A stretch of 64,000 nt of DNA from CAVTYH01 sp963738835 (GCA_963738835.1 CAVTYH010000005.1:248001-312000), one strand, 5' to 3'. Shown: positions 26,750-35,519, numbered from the stretch's first letter. Program-made: numbers and translations. The notes: a model not told the origin generated them from the sequence alone.

Positions 26750-28374
26750 CGATTTGGCAGGGCTGTTGATGGCAAGGGTTGCGCCGCTAGTGGAAACAGC
26801 TGACCCGCGCCGCCAGGCAGGTCGCTGGCAATCAGGTCGAGCAACGGTTGAATATCGCGATTGTTTACCGCCAGATCACCATTGAGGTCGCCAATGGCCA
26901 GCAAGTCGTCATCGGAAAGATTTTTTGCCGCTTTATACGTGTTTAAATCTGTGAGCGCGCTGAGCATCGCCGAGATGTCGGCGGTAGTCCGCCGGCCGTC
27001 GCGGTTGAAATCGCCCGGAACAGCCACCGACGAAATCACGTTGCGAACGATGACCACCACATCGTTCAGGTCGTTGTTCGACGCCTCTTCCATGCCCACA
27101 ACATAGGCGTTCGGCACAACGTTGCCGGCGGCGTCTTTGAGTGGCCAGAAGCGAATTTTACGAGTGTTTGTTCCATCGAATGTATTTAGCGCGTTTTCAC
27201 TGAAGGCGCGGCGCGTCCCTTGGCTGGGAAACTCCCCGTAGATGCCAAACGCTTGAGTACCCGGATCAAATTGCGTCACACCGGTCTCAATCACTGGATT
27301 CACCGTTTGGCCGTCGCCGCCGGAAACCGGATTCAACGATTCTGCAGTAAACAACTCCGTTGGCGTAGACGATTGTCCCGGCAAGTACCAGCCGAAGCGA
27401 TAGTCCGGCGTGGAAGCGGGACCAAACGAGGCCAACGGCTCAATCGTGATGCTTCCGGGCCCCGCTTTCTTCAACGTTTGCTGTGCAACTTCTTCGCCAA
27501 TCAGAGCGTCCACGTAAGGCGTGGTCAGCCCGGTAAAACCGACATCGATGGGGATTTCGAACAGATCCAGAATTTGTCGCAGCGGGGGCTCGCCATTGCC
27601 TTGAAACGCCGTGTGTCCCAGTCCGCGGAGCTGAATGGTCAGCGTCGGCGTGTCAGGATCGTTACTCTGAATGTTGAGCGTTGCAACCATCACTCCGTTT
27701 GTTGATGGGGCAAATGCAATCTGAATATCGGCCGAGTTTCCCGGTGCAATGGTAAGCGGCAACGTCGTGGGCGAGACCAGCGTAAACTGTCCCGCATCGG
27801 CGCCGCCAACGGTCAGGCCGCCGGCTGGAATCACCAAGTCGAAGTTACCGGAATTGGTAACCGAAATTGTTTGTGGATTGCTGGCCGTTCCGTCTGAAGG
27901 GTCGTTGAAGTATAGAGTGCCTTTGTTGGCAGAGATGTTTGCTTCCTGTGGACGAAGCAGCGTGATTTTGCTGCCGCCGTATTCAGACACGTAGAGCATT
28001 CCGTTGGCGGTGTTCTCGATCAAGTCGAGCGGGTCGACGAACCCGTCGAAAGTAGCCAAGTTGGAAATCGAGCTGACGATGCTGCCATCGGCGCCAGGGG
28101 TGAGCACGATGATATCGTCACCCGCGCTGTATCGGACATTCAGCAGCCGCCCCGTTAGTGCACCACCGAAATTTGTGCTCTTGTACTCAATGATGCCATC
28201 AGGCGAGAAATTGTTGCCATAGTTGAATGCAATGCCGCCGTAGTTTCGATCGGGCAAAGTGCCGACCGGATAGGTGGGGATTTCCAACGGATCAACGCCC
28301 GCGGTGGGATTTCCACCATTGAGCACAAATTCATTGCGCCGCATCGGGATGTCCGTAATAATCGCCCTGAACAA
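26746..28374 (-). CDS. Dockerin surface protein (26-31 kb), middle segment: sorbosone-dehydrogenase-like end, ASPM-type domain, dockerin
   Basis: Coding sense begins near 28350 with RNEFVLNGGNPTAGVDP, the conserved end of a sorbosone/glucose dehydrogenase-like propeller begun in the upstream segment. Then follow a choice-of-anchor/ASPM-type Ig domain (ISVTNSGNFDLVIPAGGLTV, FAPSTNGVMVATLNIQSNDP), a domain of about 150 residues with GWYLPGQSST and PNAYVVGMEEASNNDLNDVV (a DUF4114-like reading is possible), and a dockerin type I module: GDFNRDGRRTTADISAML, the linker ALTDLNTYK, and GDLNGDLAVNNRDIQPLL. Dockerins bind cohesins and calcium in cellulosomes; no cohesin is visible here. It leaves coding sense near 26805. 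Confidence 0.8.
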   Translation of the reverse strand: MFRAIITDIPMRRNEFVLNGGNPTAGVDPLEIPTYPVGTLPDRNYGGIAFNYGNNFSPDGIIEYKSTNFGGALTGRLLNVRYSAGDDIIVLTPGADGSIVSSISNLATFDGFVDPLDLIENTANGMLYVSEYGGSKITLLRPQEANISANKGTLYFNDPSDGTASNPQTISVTNSGNFDLVIPAGGLTVGGADAGQFTLVSPTTLPLTIAPGNSADIQIAFAPSTNGVMVATLNIQSNDPDTPTLTIQLRGLGHTAFQGNGEPPLRQILDLFEIPIDVGFTGLTTPYVDALIGEEVAQQTLKKAGPGSITIEPLASFGPASTPDYRFGWYLPGQSSTPTELFTAESLNPVSGGDGQTVNPVIETGVTQFDPGTQAFGIYGEFPSQGTRRAFSENALNTFDGTNTRKIRFWPLKDAAGNVVPNAYVVGMEEASNNDLNDVVVIVRNVISSVAVPGDFNRDGRRTTADISAMLSALTDLNTYKAAKNLSDDDLLAIGDLNGDLAVNNRDIQPLLDLIASDLPGGAGQLFPLAAQPLPSTALPNR

Positions 28375-31060
28375 TCTTGAATAGCAGATCGGGCTGGGTC
28401 GGATTGTTATTCGCGGCCGGCACGTCAGGTCCGGTATAAGGGCCGTTGATGGCAGCGTCGATTCGCGGCAATAGGCCTTCGGGAGGAATCGTCGGAGTGG
28501 CAGGCGAATTTCCTCCCGACGCGGAACCGTTCGTGGCTACATACAACGAGCCGTTGGAGTGCCATACCAGATCGTAAGCATTGCGCACGCCAGTGGCGTA
28601 CAGCTGCACCGGCGATGCCGGGTTGAAAGGGTCGAACAGCACGCCATCGGGTCCAGGAACCGGCGCGGGCAGAGGATTGCCAGAATCGTCCAGACCGCCA
28701 GTGTAGGCGTCCAGCGGTACGCCATAGGTTTGCACGTATGTCTGCAGCGCGGATGTATTGACTTGCACCACTGCTGCCGACAGCAGCTTTTCGTTGCGGT
28801 TGCTCCACGCCGTATCGGGCGCTCCCATCGCCGATAAGCTGCCCTGCGTGTAATAGAGTTTGCCATCTGGTCCGAAATCGATTTGGTTGGTCACGTGGTC
28901 GCGGGCGGAACGCGGCAGGTTGACAATATAGTCTTGCACCGTTTCCAAATTCGGCCCGGACAGACGTGAAAGTTTGCCGCCGAAGTCGGCCATGCCCGCA
29001 AAACCAAACGTCGTATGCGTGACCCAGGCGATGAGATTATCTGCCGTTGAGGCTGGATCGAATTTCAGGCCGATTGCCAACCGATTGACGGTCGCACCAG
29101 TGTAAGTGCGCAACGAATCGATCAGCTGCTCGTTCGACAGCGTGCCGTCCGTCTCGATATTCCAGCGGAATATCTGTCCGTTATTTGCCAGACCGTACAG
29201 CTTGCCGTCGGGCCCGATTGTGAGGCATGTATATTGACTGCCGTCGGCAATCGGCAAGGCCACGTGCTCGAACTGCACGACAGACGAAACCGCCCCCACG
29301 CCGGTGCCAGTGGTGAATGTACTTTGGAATGGCACGAACGATTGGCTATTGAGATCTTTCAAGTCGCTGGTGACCTCGAAGCGATAGAGCGTGCTAGGGT
29401 CCAAATCGGCTTGCGGCCGCAGCACGATGATATCGCCGCCGCCTGAGGTGTTTATTACCGATGGCACCGCAAAACTATCGCTGACGCGCACCAGCCTCAC
29501 CGAAGTTGCCGAGAGTGTGAGCTCGTCGATCCCGCTGTTGGGCAGGAATACTTCCGCGATGATTTGCGCGTTGCGCAGCACATTGCTAGTGCCGCTGGAC
29601 GGAGTAATGGACGACACACTGGGCGCGGCAACCGAGTTATTCGTCGTGCTGGTCGATTCGTTGGAATACGCCGAGTCACCGCCAGAATTGAACGCGCGCA
29701 CCCGAAAGGTGCAGTCGGTGTTGGGCATCAAGCCACTGGCGAGGAACGTGGTGATGGCCGGACCGACCTGGCCGATTTCCTGATACGTTCCTCCGGCACC
29801 CTGTTTGCGCTCGATCTTGAATCCACTTTCGTCGCTGGAATTGTCGTTCCAGTTCAACGCGATTTGCGTGCCGCTCAGCACCGCCGTCGTGAGATTGCTG
29901 GGGGCTGCCGGCGGCGTGGCGGGCAGCGTGGCGCCGTCGTCTTCGTTAGAGTACGTCGAGTTGCCGCCGGCGTTATAAGCGCGAATTCGATAGAAGTATT
30001 GTGTGTTCGGCGCCAGGCCGGCGTTGTCGGTATAAGCCGTGTTTCCCGCCGCCACTTGAGCGATCTCCTGATACACTCCCGCTGCGCCTTGTTTACGCTC
30101 AATCTTGAAGCCGCTTTCGTTCGTGGAATTATCGTTCCATGTCAATTGAATCTGCGAACTGGAAGTGCCAGTCGCCACCAAATTATCGGGAGCAGCAGGC
30201 GCCGACGGCAAGGTGCCGTTGTAGATGCTCTGCACTTCCGCGGCGCTGAGCGCCGTATTGAAGCACTGGACATCGTCAATTAAACCGCTGAATTGCTCGC
30301 TCGCAGTGGTAGTAATGTCGTTGGACCCCACGACAAATCCCTGACTAAGGGTGCTGTCACTGGTGCTGCCGGCTGCCCAACCGGAAATTGAAGTGGGAGC
30401 CAATACTTGCACGCCGTTTTTGTAGATGGCGACTGTGTTGTTTGTATAATCGAGAACTGCCGCCACGTGGATCCAGACGTCGCCCAGAGCTTCCGCCGTG
30501 GTAATTACGCCCGGAGCCGTGAAGACGGATTGAAAGCTGTTGCTGTCGAGCTCTCGCCCCCCGGCACGGATGCGGCCGTCGCCAAAAATATGAACGCTGG
30601 CACGGGCCTGAAGCGTGCTGCCGGCGGTTCCCCGCAGCAGGGCAGCAATCGCTTGACCTTGGCTGGCCGTGCCGCTTAAAGCGTTCGGATTAATCCACGC
30701 TGCCAGGGTTACTCCCGCCAGCGAATCGGTTTGCGATATGGCTCCGCTGAATGACACTTTGTCGTTCGTACCATCAAGCAAGATCGCCTGGGCACCAACC
30801 AACCCGCCGACAATTCGCGTGGCGCCGTTGAATAACGTGCCGTCCTGCGCTCCATTAACCGCAGCCGAATCGAGCGCGTTGCCGACAGCCTCTTCAAATC
30901 CGTAGCCGATGATCTGCGCCATGACTCGGCGATCTTCTAACTGCTCCATCCGTAAGCACCGTAAGCGCCGTTTCCGAAGCTTCGCAGACGCAGTCGGATA
31001 AAGACAGCTGCCTCGGTTTCGGCGAAACGCAGTGAATGGGACCATATTGCGACCAACCAA
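28331..31060 (-). CDS. Dockerin surface protein (26-31 kb), N-terminal segment: LEPR-XLL, LamG, FN3, Big-type, PQQ-like propeller
   Basis: About 900 residues. The Arg/Lys-rich start leads to MEQLEDRRVMAQ, a standard LEPR-XLL motif. Domain order: LamG/concanavalin-like (about 50-285, GLVGAQAILLDGTNDKVSFS), two fibronectin type III domains sharing the phrase SGFKIERKQGA, a Big_5/SbsA-like Ig domain (SSITPSSGTSNVLRNAQI), then a sorbosone dehydrogenase-like propeller (LTIGPDGKLYGLANNGQIFR; IDFGPDGKLYYTQGS). The frame ends at 28331 as GDYYGHPDAAQ; the family sequence YGHPxxARNEF needs a one-base shift near 28350 into the next segment. With all three segments the protein is about 1,550 aa, exported and probably carbohydrate-associated. 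Confidence 0.85.
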   Translation of the reverse strand: MVGRNMVPFTAFRRNRGSCLYPTASAKLRKRRLRCLRMEQLEDRRVMAQIIGYGFEEAVGNALDSAAVNGAQDGTLFNGATRIVGGLVGAQAILLDGTNDKVSFSGAISQTDSLAGVTLAAWINPNALSGTASQGQAIAALLRGTAGSTLQARASVHIFGDGRIRAGGRELDSNSFQSVFTAPGVITTAEALGDVWIHVAAVLDYTNNTVAIYKNGVQVLAPTSISGWAAGSTSDSTLSQGFVVGSNDITTTASEQFSGLIDDVQCFNTALSAAEVQSIYNGTLPSAPAAPDNLVATGTSSSQIQLTWNDNSTNESGFKIERKQGAAGVYQEIAQVAAGNTAYTDNAGLAPNTQYFYRIRAYNAGGNSTYSNEDDGATLPATPPAAPSNLTTAVLSGTQIALNWNDNSSDESGFKIERKQGAGGTYQEIGQVGPAITTFLASGLMPNTDCTFRVRAFNSGGDSAYSNESTSTTNNSVAAPSVSSITPSSGTSNVLRNAQIIAEVFLPNSGIDELTLSATSVRLVRVSDSFAVPSVINTSGGGDIIVLRPQADLDPSTLYRFEVTSDLKDLNSQSFVPFQSTFTTGTGVGAVSSVVQFEHVALPIADGSQYTCLTIGPDGKLYGLANNGQIFRWNIETDGTLSNEQLIDSLRTYTGATVNRLAIGLKFDPASTADNLIAWVTHTTFGFAGMADFGGKLSRLSGPNLETVQDYIVNLPRSARDHVTNQIDFGPDGKLYYTQGSLSAMGAPDTAWSNRNEKLLSAAVVQVNTSALQTYVQTYGVPLDAYTGGLDDSGNPLPAPVPGPDGVLFDPFNPASPVQLYATGVRNAYDLVWHSNGSLYVATNGSASGGNSPATPTIPPEGLLPRIDAAINGPYTGPDVPAANNNPTQPDLLFKIVQGDYYGHPDAAQ

Positions 31061-31428
31061 TGATGATTGTCTAAAGGGTCAACACTGAGTTCCGTTTCAA
31101 TCGATCAGATGTTCGTCACGATTCGTTGATTTTCACCGCCAAATCCAGCGATGAAGAATCCCCCCTCAGAGCAAGAGCGCTCTTGAGTCAAAGATCTACA
31201 ATACAAGCTCGAATTCGGAAAAGCCAAGGATTATTGGGATCTCGGCAAAGTTTTCGATTGAAGCCTGCAAGTAACACTGGCGCTGGAAGAATCGCTGCCG
31301 TGACCTGCTCGCCGTTTCCTGGTCGACACTGCCGTCGCGACAGCGTGAAATTGGCTGCACGGCGGCTGTATTTCAGGGTCCAGCTTCCGAAAGCAAAAGT
31401 CGTAAAGTACAATCCTAACAGCGGTTCT
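31061..31428. other. Gene-free gap before tRNA-Ser
   Basis: 368 bases between the divergently placed dockerin gene and tRNA-Ser. It contains a perfect 14-base palindrome CAAGAGCGCTCTTG (31172-31185). No protein gene is recognisable. Confidence 0.5.
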
Positions 31429-31510
31429 GGAGGGTAAGCGAATGGCTAGCGGCCACACTGGAAATGTGGTGCCGGGAAACCGGTTGCGGGTTCGAGTCCC
31501 GTGCCCTCCG
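31429..31510 (+). tRNA. tRNA-Ser (anticodon GGA)
   Basis: The acceptor stem GGAGGGT (31429-31435) pairs with GCCCTCC (31503-31509), with G as discriminator base. The anticodon arm is CCACA-CTGGAAA-TGTGG with anticodon GGA, reading UCC/UCU. A long variable arm (GCCGGGAAACCGG), as in class II tRNAs, and the T arm GCGGG-TTCGAGT-CCCGT complete it. CCA is not encoded. The gene borders a 7-kb stretch of accessory character, and tRNA-Ser genes are common integration sites, but I see no repeated 3' end further right that would mark an island boundary. Confidence 0.96.
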
Positions 31511-31877
31511 CTTTTGCAAGTCGTTTCGAGACCAAGACTATCTTTACGTGTCTCCGTTCGATTGTTTTTCTCGGCAAGTACGTCCCAGACGGATTCCAAA
31601 ACCAAACGCGACATCGGTTTCCTCTGATATACTCAACGTTTTTTTGAGGTTCCAACGGTCTGTTCGATGAATCACGAACTGCGGCGATTGCTCGCGACGC
31701 AAGCTGCCGCCAATTGCCAAGGCAAAGTTGTCGCATTTGATATTTTGAAACCGCGCCGGGCAGCAGAAAAAGTGGAATGCCCTCTTTTTCTCCCCCGCAA
31801 ACCGCGGAAATCACGGTCCGTGGCTCCGGACGCCTTAAACCAGCGAAAAGGTCTGGCGACGCTCGCGCTGTTCGCTG
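31511..31877. other. Region between tRNA-Ser and the ClC gene
   Basis: 367 bases. A frame from 31667 (MNHELRRLLATQAAANCQGK) runs toward the ClC gene and could be its true N-terminus if one more one-base shift lies near 31870. It does not resemble a separate family. In the ClC frame itself a stop lies near 31840, so the start codon cannot be far upstream of 31878. Confidence 0.4.
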
Positions 31878-32993
31878 TTGTCGGTGCTGGCCGGCGCCGC
31901 CGCCGGATTCCTCGGCGCGTGCTTTCACTGGTTGCTGGAACGAGCCGATCGGCTGCGCAACGAAGTGATTGACTCGGCCTACGGATCTCCCTTCATGGGC
32001 CTCCTCATGGTGGTCGCGCTGACGGCGGGGGCGAGCGCGCTCGCGGCGTGGTTGGTGCGGCGTTTCTCGCCGGCCGCGTCCGGCAGCGGCATTCCCAACG
32101 TCGAGGCCGTTCTGAGCGAGAAAATAAAGCGGCCTGGTTACATCCTGCTGCCCGTGAAGTTTGTCGGCGGATTACTCGCCCTTGGCGCCGGCCAGGCGCT
32201 GGGCCGCGAAGGACCGACTATCCAGATCGGCGCCATCATTTCGCAGTTCGTCGGCACGTTCTTCCGCCTGTCTGCGGCCGATGCGCGCATCCTGCTGGCC
32301 GCCGGCGCCGGGGCGGGGCTGGCAACCGCGTTCAATGCGCCGATCTCGGGATGTGTTTTCGTTCTGGAAGAACTGCTGCGACGTTTCGACACGCGAATCA
32401 CCATCTCCACGCTCGGCGCGTCGGCGTCGGCGATTGTCGTGTCGCGCGCGCTCTTGGGAAACCAGCCCAATTTCCCCCTCCAAGCCATTCCCTTTCCAAC
32501 GTTGCCCACGCTCTTGCTGCTTGCCCTGTTTGGTCTGCTGGTGGGTCTCTTGGGCGTCGCTTACAACCGCGCGATTGTCGGCGCCTTGGCCGCGGCCAAT
32601 CGAATGACACGCCTTTCGGTGGAAGTGCGGGCAGGCGTGGTCGGGGCCGCGGTGGGTCTGCTCGCCTGGTTTTTGCCGCAATGTGTCGGCGGCGGCGACA
32701 ACCTGACTCAGCAGCGCTCGACGGCTCCTTCGCGCTGGGCATTTTGCCGGCGGTGTTCGCCCTGCGATTTGCGTTGGGCGCCGTCTCGTATGCCGCCGGA
32801 ACGCCTGGCGGTTTGTTCGCGCCGCTCCTCGTGCTGGGCGCTCAGGCGGGCTTGTTTTTTGGCGCTTACGCCGCGCAATGGGGTCCGGAACTGGGTGCCG
32901 ACCCAAGAATGTTCGCCGTCGCCGGCATGGCTGCATTTTTCACGGCCGTCGTCCGGGCGCCCCTCACCGGCATCGTTCTCGTCACCGAGTTGA
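31878..32993 (+). CDS. ClC-type chloride channel/antiporter, segment 1
   Basis: Membrane protein moving chloride, by channel or H+/Cl- exchange. The frame opens at a TTG (31878) and gives AAAGFLGACFHWLLERADRLR. Hallmark motifs are present: SGSGIPNVEAVL (selectivity loop) and GREGPTIQIGA with the gating Glu of the exchanger type. About nine hydrophobic segments follow. The frame is correct up to about 32713; at DNLTQQ one G is missing (32714) and the remaining residues to 32993 are out of frame. The start is uncertain: a frame from 31667 may supply the real N-terminus. Confidence 0.85.
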   Translation: MSVLAGAAAGFLGACFHWLLERADRLRNEVIDSAYGSPFMGLLMVVALTAGASALAAWLVRRFSPAASGSGIPNVEAVLSEKIKRPGYILLPVKFVGGLLALGAGQALGREGPTIQIGAIISQFVGTFFRLSAADARILLAAGAGAGLATAFNAPISGCVFVLEELLRRFDTRITISTLGASASAIVVSRALLGNQPNFPLQAIPFPTLPTLLLLALFGLLVGLLGVAYNRAIVGALAAANRMTRLSVEVRAGVVGAAVGLLAWFLPQCVGGGDNLTQQRSTAPSRWAFCRRCSPCDLRWAPSRMPPERLAVCSRRSSCWALRRACFLALTPRNGVRNWVPTQECSPSPAWLHFSRPSSGRPSPASFSSPS

Positions 32994-33109
32994 CGAACAT
33001 CGATACGCAATTACTGGCGATGTTGGCCGCTTGTTTCACGGCAATGCTAGTTCCCACGCTGCTGCGTAATCCGCCGATCTACGATTCACTGGGCGAACAA
33101 CCGGCTTGA
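32048..33109 (+). CDS. ClC-type chloride channel/antiporter, segment 2
   Basis: Coding sense in this frame begins near 32714 as ALDGSFALGILPAVFALRF and continues to the natural stop at 33109. It contains the third ClC signature TPGGLFAPLLVLGA and the late helices (MAAFFTAVVRAPLTGIVLVTE) before a short end NPPIYDSLGEQPA. The part between 32048 and 32713 is antisense-free but out of frame and should be ignored. Restored gene: about 31878-33109, roughly 410 aa, the normal size of a bacterial ClC without CBS domains. Confidence 0.85.
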   Translation: MVGAAFLAGRVRQRHSQRRGRSERENKAAWLHPAAREVCRRITRPWRRPGAGPRRTDYPDRRHHFAVRRHVLPPVCGRCAHPAGRRRRGGAGNRVQCADLGMCFRSGRTAATFRHANHHLHARRVGVGDCRVARALGKPAQFPPPSHSLSNVAHALAACPVWSAGGSLGRRLQPRDCRRLGRGQSNDTPFGGSAGRRGRGRGGSARLVFAAMCRRRRQPDSAALDGSFALGILPAVFALRFALGAVSYAAGTPGGLFAPLLVLGAQAGLFFGAYAAQWGPELGADPRMFAVAGMAAFFTAVVRAPLTGIVLVTELTNIDTQLLAMLAACFTAMLVPTLLRNPPIYDSLGEQPA

Positions 33110-33122
33110 CGCCTTTGAACAG

Positions 33123-33166
33123 AAAGGGGGTCAGAACTATTTTATTAAATAGTTCTGACCCCCTTT
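33123..33166. repeat. REP-like perfect palindrome 1 (GGGGTCAGAAC type)
   Basis: AAAGGGGGTCAGAACTATT (33123-33141) and its exact reverse complement (33148-33166), with a six-base centre that can add one more pair. It is flanked by A and T runs, so it could also act as a two-way terminator for the ClC gene. Related motifs recur at 35447-35506 and 37816-37856. Confidence 0.75.
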
Positions 33167-33169
33167 TTC

Positions 33170-33405
33170 TGTGCCGACAGGTTCAACTCTTGCGGAACGG
33201 GGGAAAGGTTCGCGAACTGATAACCAAAGGCATGCAAGTCCGGCTTGAAGCCCGGTAAAGTTATCTCTTCGGTGGTCGCCATGCCACCCACCGTGTGGTA
33301 CTGATCCAGCGCTAGGACTTTCAATCCGGCCCTGGCCAGGTAACACGCGCACGTGAGTCCGTTGTGACCGGCGCCGATCACAACTGCATCATAGGTTTGA
33401 GACAT
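33170..33405 (-). pseudogene. Truncated FAD-dependent oxidoreductase (N-terminal fragment)
   Basis: The fragment starts MSQTYDAVVIGAGHNG and shows the Rossmann dinucleotide-binding motif GAGHNGLTCACYLARAG followed by VGGMATTEEITLPGF, as in phytoene-dehydrogenase-like flavoproteins. Only about 76 codons remain of a family that normally has 450-550. The homology stops exactly where REP-like palindrome 1 begins, and the frame then runs through the palindrome to a stop. The rest of the gene is not on either side. A deletion at the REP element is the simplest reading. Confidence 0.75.
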
Positions 33406-33722
33406 CGTCGCTGCACAATTGGCGGAGCCGCGGACCCTGTTCCATGGCAGAGAACCGAGAACGACCTCTCGTCATGGCCATAAAACCGAATCAAAACTGC
33501 ACGATCTGCTGCGTCAGCCTAACATTCGGCCAGCCAGCGGACCAGCCGCCACAACTCGCAGCTGCGCCGGGCAAAATCAAGCTGGGCTCGGTCGCCAACG
33601 GGATCTTGTCGCATCTTGACTGACACCTGACACGCCCACCGGTGCGCTTTAAGGCGCCGCTGTGCGCTTTGGTCACGTTCGCCGCGACGTAGCGATCGAT
33701 CGAGCGGCCATGAAGCTCGCAA
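33406..33722. other. Gene-free gap
   Basis: 317 bases with no recognisable gene. ACCTGACACGCCCACC (33625-33640) recurs exactly at 35219-35234, also beside gene remnants. Confidence 0.5.
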
Positions 33723-34436
33723 TCACGACTTGCGAGTGTCCGGCAAGAGAAAACCTGCCGCGATGACCCAAATGAATCCGGGAAAACGTGTGAGAGGTAT
33801 GAGAAACAGAGCTTGGGGAATGACCAAACTCAACCAGCTCAATTCTCCGATCGCGCCAAGTGCGAAACCGAATATCACGAGCCATTTGGGAAGTAGTTTC
33901 ATAATTGCCGCAGGAATGCTTAGTCCTAAAATGAGGATGCCCATTGGGACGGAAAAGCCCACACCGCCAATAGAAATGACGAGGTAATACAAGGCCCGCA
34001 ATACGCCTGCATCGTCTGCGATACCGGGATAGGACATTACCCAAAGAATCAGTGACGTCGCGGCCATGTTAAACGCAGTCATCAATCCGCCGAACAGCGC
34101 TATCCACGCCCCCGCGGCCCGCACGCCAACAAATTGAAGGCGGCTGACCATCGTGGCGGTAAAAATGCCCAAAGGGATCGCCGCGCCAAACTGCAAAAAG
34201 GCGCACCACAGCACTTGATGTGGATGTGTCTGAAAGTACGTGACAATGGTTGGGGTAGATTCCCAGGGTCCGGGGAAGTAGGGTCGCACAGCCGTGGGCG
34301 ATGCCGCCATATGTTCTGGCGGACGGAACGATACGACAAAAGACAAGCCTGCATTGAAGAGCACGGTATAAACGAGTGCGACCAAGCCTGGATGCGGGCC
34401 TCGGTGCTTGCCTTTGGGCGAGTTGGTAGTGGTCAT
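33723..34436 (-). CDS. Six-helix membrane protein of unknown function
   Basis: 237 aa. The start at 34436 follows GGAGG with six bases between. Six hydrophobic segments: about residues 19-39, 75-97, 106-133, 145-175, 184-208 and 215-230. A polar loop between helices 1 and 2 (RPPEHMAASPTAVRPYFPGPW) would face outside. I do not recognise the family. It is transcribed away from a MarR-type regulator across a 100-base gap containing an inverted repeat, the classical layout of a gene controlled by its divergent MarR repressor. Transport or stress-related function is possible but not shown. Confidence 0.8.
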   Translation of the reverse strand: MTTTNSPKGKHRGPHPGLVALVYTVLFNAGLSFVVSFRPPEHMAASPTAVRPYFPGPWESTPTIVTYFQTHPHQVLWCAFLQFGAAIPLGIFTATMVSRLQFVGVRAAGAWIALFGGLMTAFNMAATSLILWVMSYPGIADDAGVLRALYYLVISIGGVGFSVPMGILILGLSIPAAIMKLLPKWLVIFGFALGAIGELSWLSLVIPQALFLIPLTRFPGFIWVIAAGFLLPDTRKS

Positions 34437-34468
34437 GATTTCCCTCCAGGTCGACAGTTCTTATTGTG

Positions 34469-34491
34469 AATGATTCATAACATGAATGATT
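34469..34491. promoter_or_regulatory. Probable MarR operator between divergent genes
   Basis: AATGATTCAT (34469-34478), AAC, ATGAATGATT (34482-34491): an inverted repeat with nine of ten positions matching. Its size and placement fit a MarR dimer site. It overlaps the -35 box of the regulator's promoter (34490-34495), so binding would repress the regulator itself and probably the membrane protein. Confidence 0.6.
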
Positions 34492-34518
34492 GACGGTGGC
34501 AAGAGGTTTTTCTATGCT
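34490..34518 (+). promoter_or_regulatory. Promoter of the MarR-type gene
   Basis: TTGACG (34490-34495), 17-base spacer, TATGCT (34513-34518). The predicted transcript start near 34525 leaves a leader of only about a dozen bases, just enough to include the ribosome site GAGGAA (34525-34530). Confidence 0.5.
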
Positions 34519-34536
34519 ATTGGTGAGGAATCTCAA

Positions 34537-35007
34537 GTGACGAAATCCGCCAACAAACAACATACGGGTGCCGCTTTCCTGCTGGCACAAATCGGGGCCC
34601 ACGCTGCGGACCGGTTCGGTGAGCGGATTAAAGTGTTGGAAATGTCCCGCCCGCATGCCGGAATCTTGCGCTTAATCGCCGCTACGCCCTACAGCAATCA
34701 ACTAGAATTGGCCACAAGGCTCGGTGTGCTGCCGAGCCGCTTGGTCATATTGATTGATGAGTTGACAGAGAAAGGTTGGGTCGAGCGGAAGCGAAATCAG
34801 AAGGACCGTCGACGTTCCGAGCTTGTGCTTACGCGGGCCGGTCGGCGAATGCTGGAAAAAGTTTCTAGGCTTGCGGAATTGCACGAGTCCGATCTTTGCG
34901 CCGCCCTTTCGTCGGAAGAACGGGACGTACTAGCTTCTTTATGCCGGAAGATTGCTGACCAGCAAGGCTTAACCCCCAAGGTGCATCCTGGCTTTCGCAA
35001 ATTGTAG
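34537..35007 (+). CDS. MarR-family transcriptional regulator
   Basis: DNA-binding repressor of 156 aa. I choose the GTG at 34537 because GAGGAA sits six bases upstream; an ATG at 34486 lies inside the operator and upstream of the promoter's -10 box. The winged-helix domain spans about residues 40-110: SNQLELATRLGVLPSRLVIL is the recognition-helix region and VERKRNQKDRRRSELVLT the wing, with the DRR signature of the family. Helices at both ends form the dimer part. Likely ligand-responsive repressor of itself and of the divergent membrane protein gene. The ligand is unknown. Confidence 0.9.
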   Translation: MTKSANKQHTGAAFLLAQIGAHAADRFGERIKVLEMSRPHAGILRLIAATPYSNQLELATRLGVLPSRLVILIDELTEKGWVERKRNQKDRRRSELVLTRAGRRMLEKVSRLAELHESDLCAALSSEERDVLASLCRKIADQQGLTPKVHPGFRKL

Positions 35008-35252
35008 GAGCCACTCGGTAGTCTCAGATACTGCCGATCCTGACCCAGTCGATGCCGAACCGCGCCCAATTCCACAAGTGTGGCAACGAACGGTCACTGC
35101 GAAAACTGAGTCGCTAAAACGCGCTTACACAGGACAATGCTATCAACAGTGCGATTAGACGTAGAGAACGCCTAATTTACGCATAAATGTTGAACCATCT
35201 GCGTGAGTTCCTTGCGATACCTGACACGCCCACCTGGGTGGGCTCCTGGAAA

Positions 35253-35309
35253 GGAAAAAGGGACATTCTGGTTTTTTCGGAATAAGTAGAATGTCCCCCT
35301 TTCTTCCCC
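35253..35309. repeat. REP-like element 2 (GGGACATTCT type, copy 1)
   Basis: AAAGGGACATTCT ... AGAATGTCCCCCTTT, with an 18-base centre containing TTTTTTCGGAATAAG. Nearly identical to 35645-35702; the copies differ by one T in the T run. Confidence 0.75.
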
Positions 35310-35421
35310 CGGGCAATAGCTCATTCCCGGCCAGCGTCAGTTCCCAGCCACCTTCAAAATCTTGACAAGCGAAACCCAGCGCCTCCAAGTGTTCCAGAGC
35401 CTCTTGGCTCACGTGTTCCAT
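35310..35421 (-). pseudogene. Gene fragment cut by REP-like element 2
   Basis: N-terminal remnant of about 37 codons, reading MEHVSQEALEHLEALGF...WELTLAGNELLP. Amino-acid make-up looks like a genuine protein, but the family is not recognisable from so little. It ends exactly at the REP-like element. Confidence 0.5.
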
Positions 35422-35446
35422 CCCTATCGGTTCAGCGCCGGGTAAG

Positions 35447-35506
35447 AAAAAGGGGTCAGAACTAATTACTGCGATCCCCTCTCAACAAATCGTTCTGACC
35501 CGTTTT
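35447..35506. repeat. REP-like element 3 (GGGGTCAGAAC type)
   Basis: AAAAAGGGGTCAGAAC (35447-35462) and GTTCTGACCCGTTTT (35492-35506), with a 29-base centre. Same outer motif as 33123-33166 but a longer, unpaired middle. Confidence 0.7.
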
Positions 35507-35519
35507 CTTTCCCGGTCTC

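Noticed and set aside
34486..34536. ATG at 34486 as start of the MarR-type gene
   Set aside because: It lies within the operator and upstream of the -10 box; the GTG at 34537 has a proper ribosome site.
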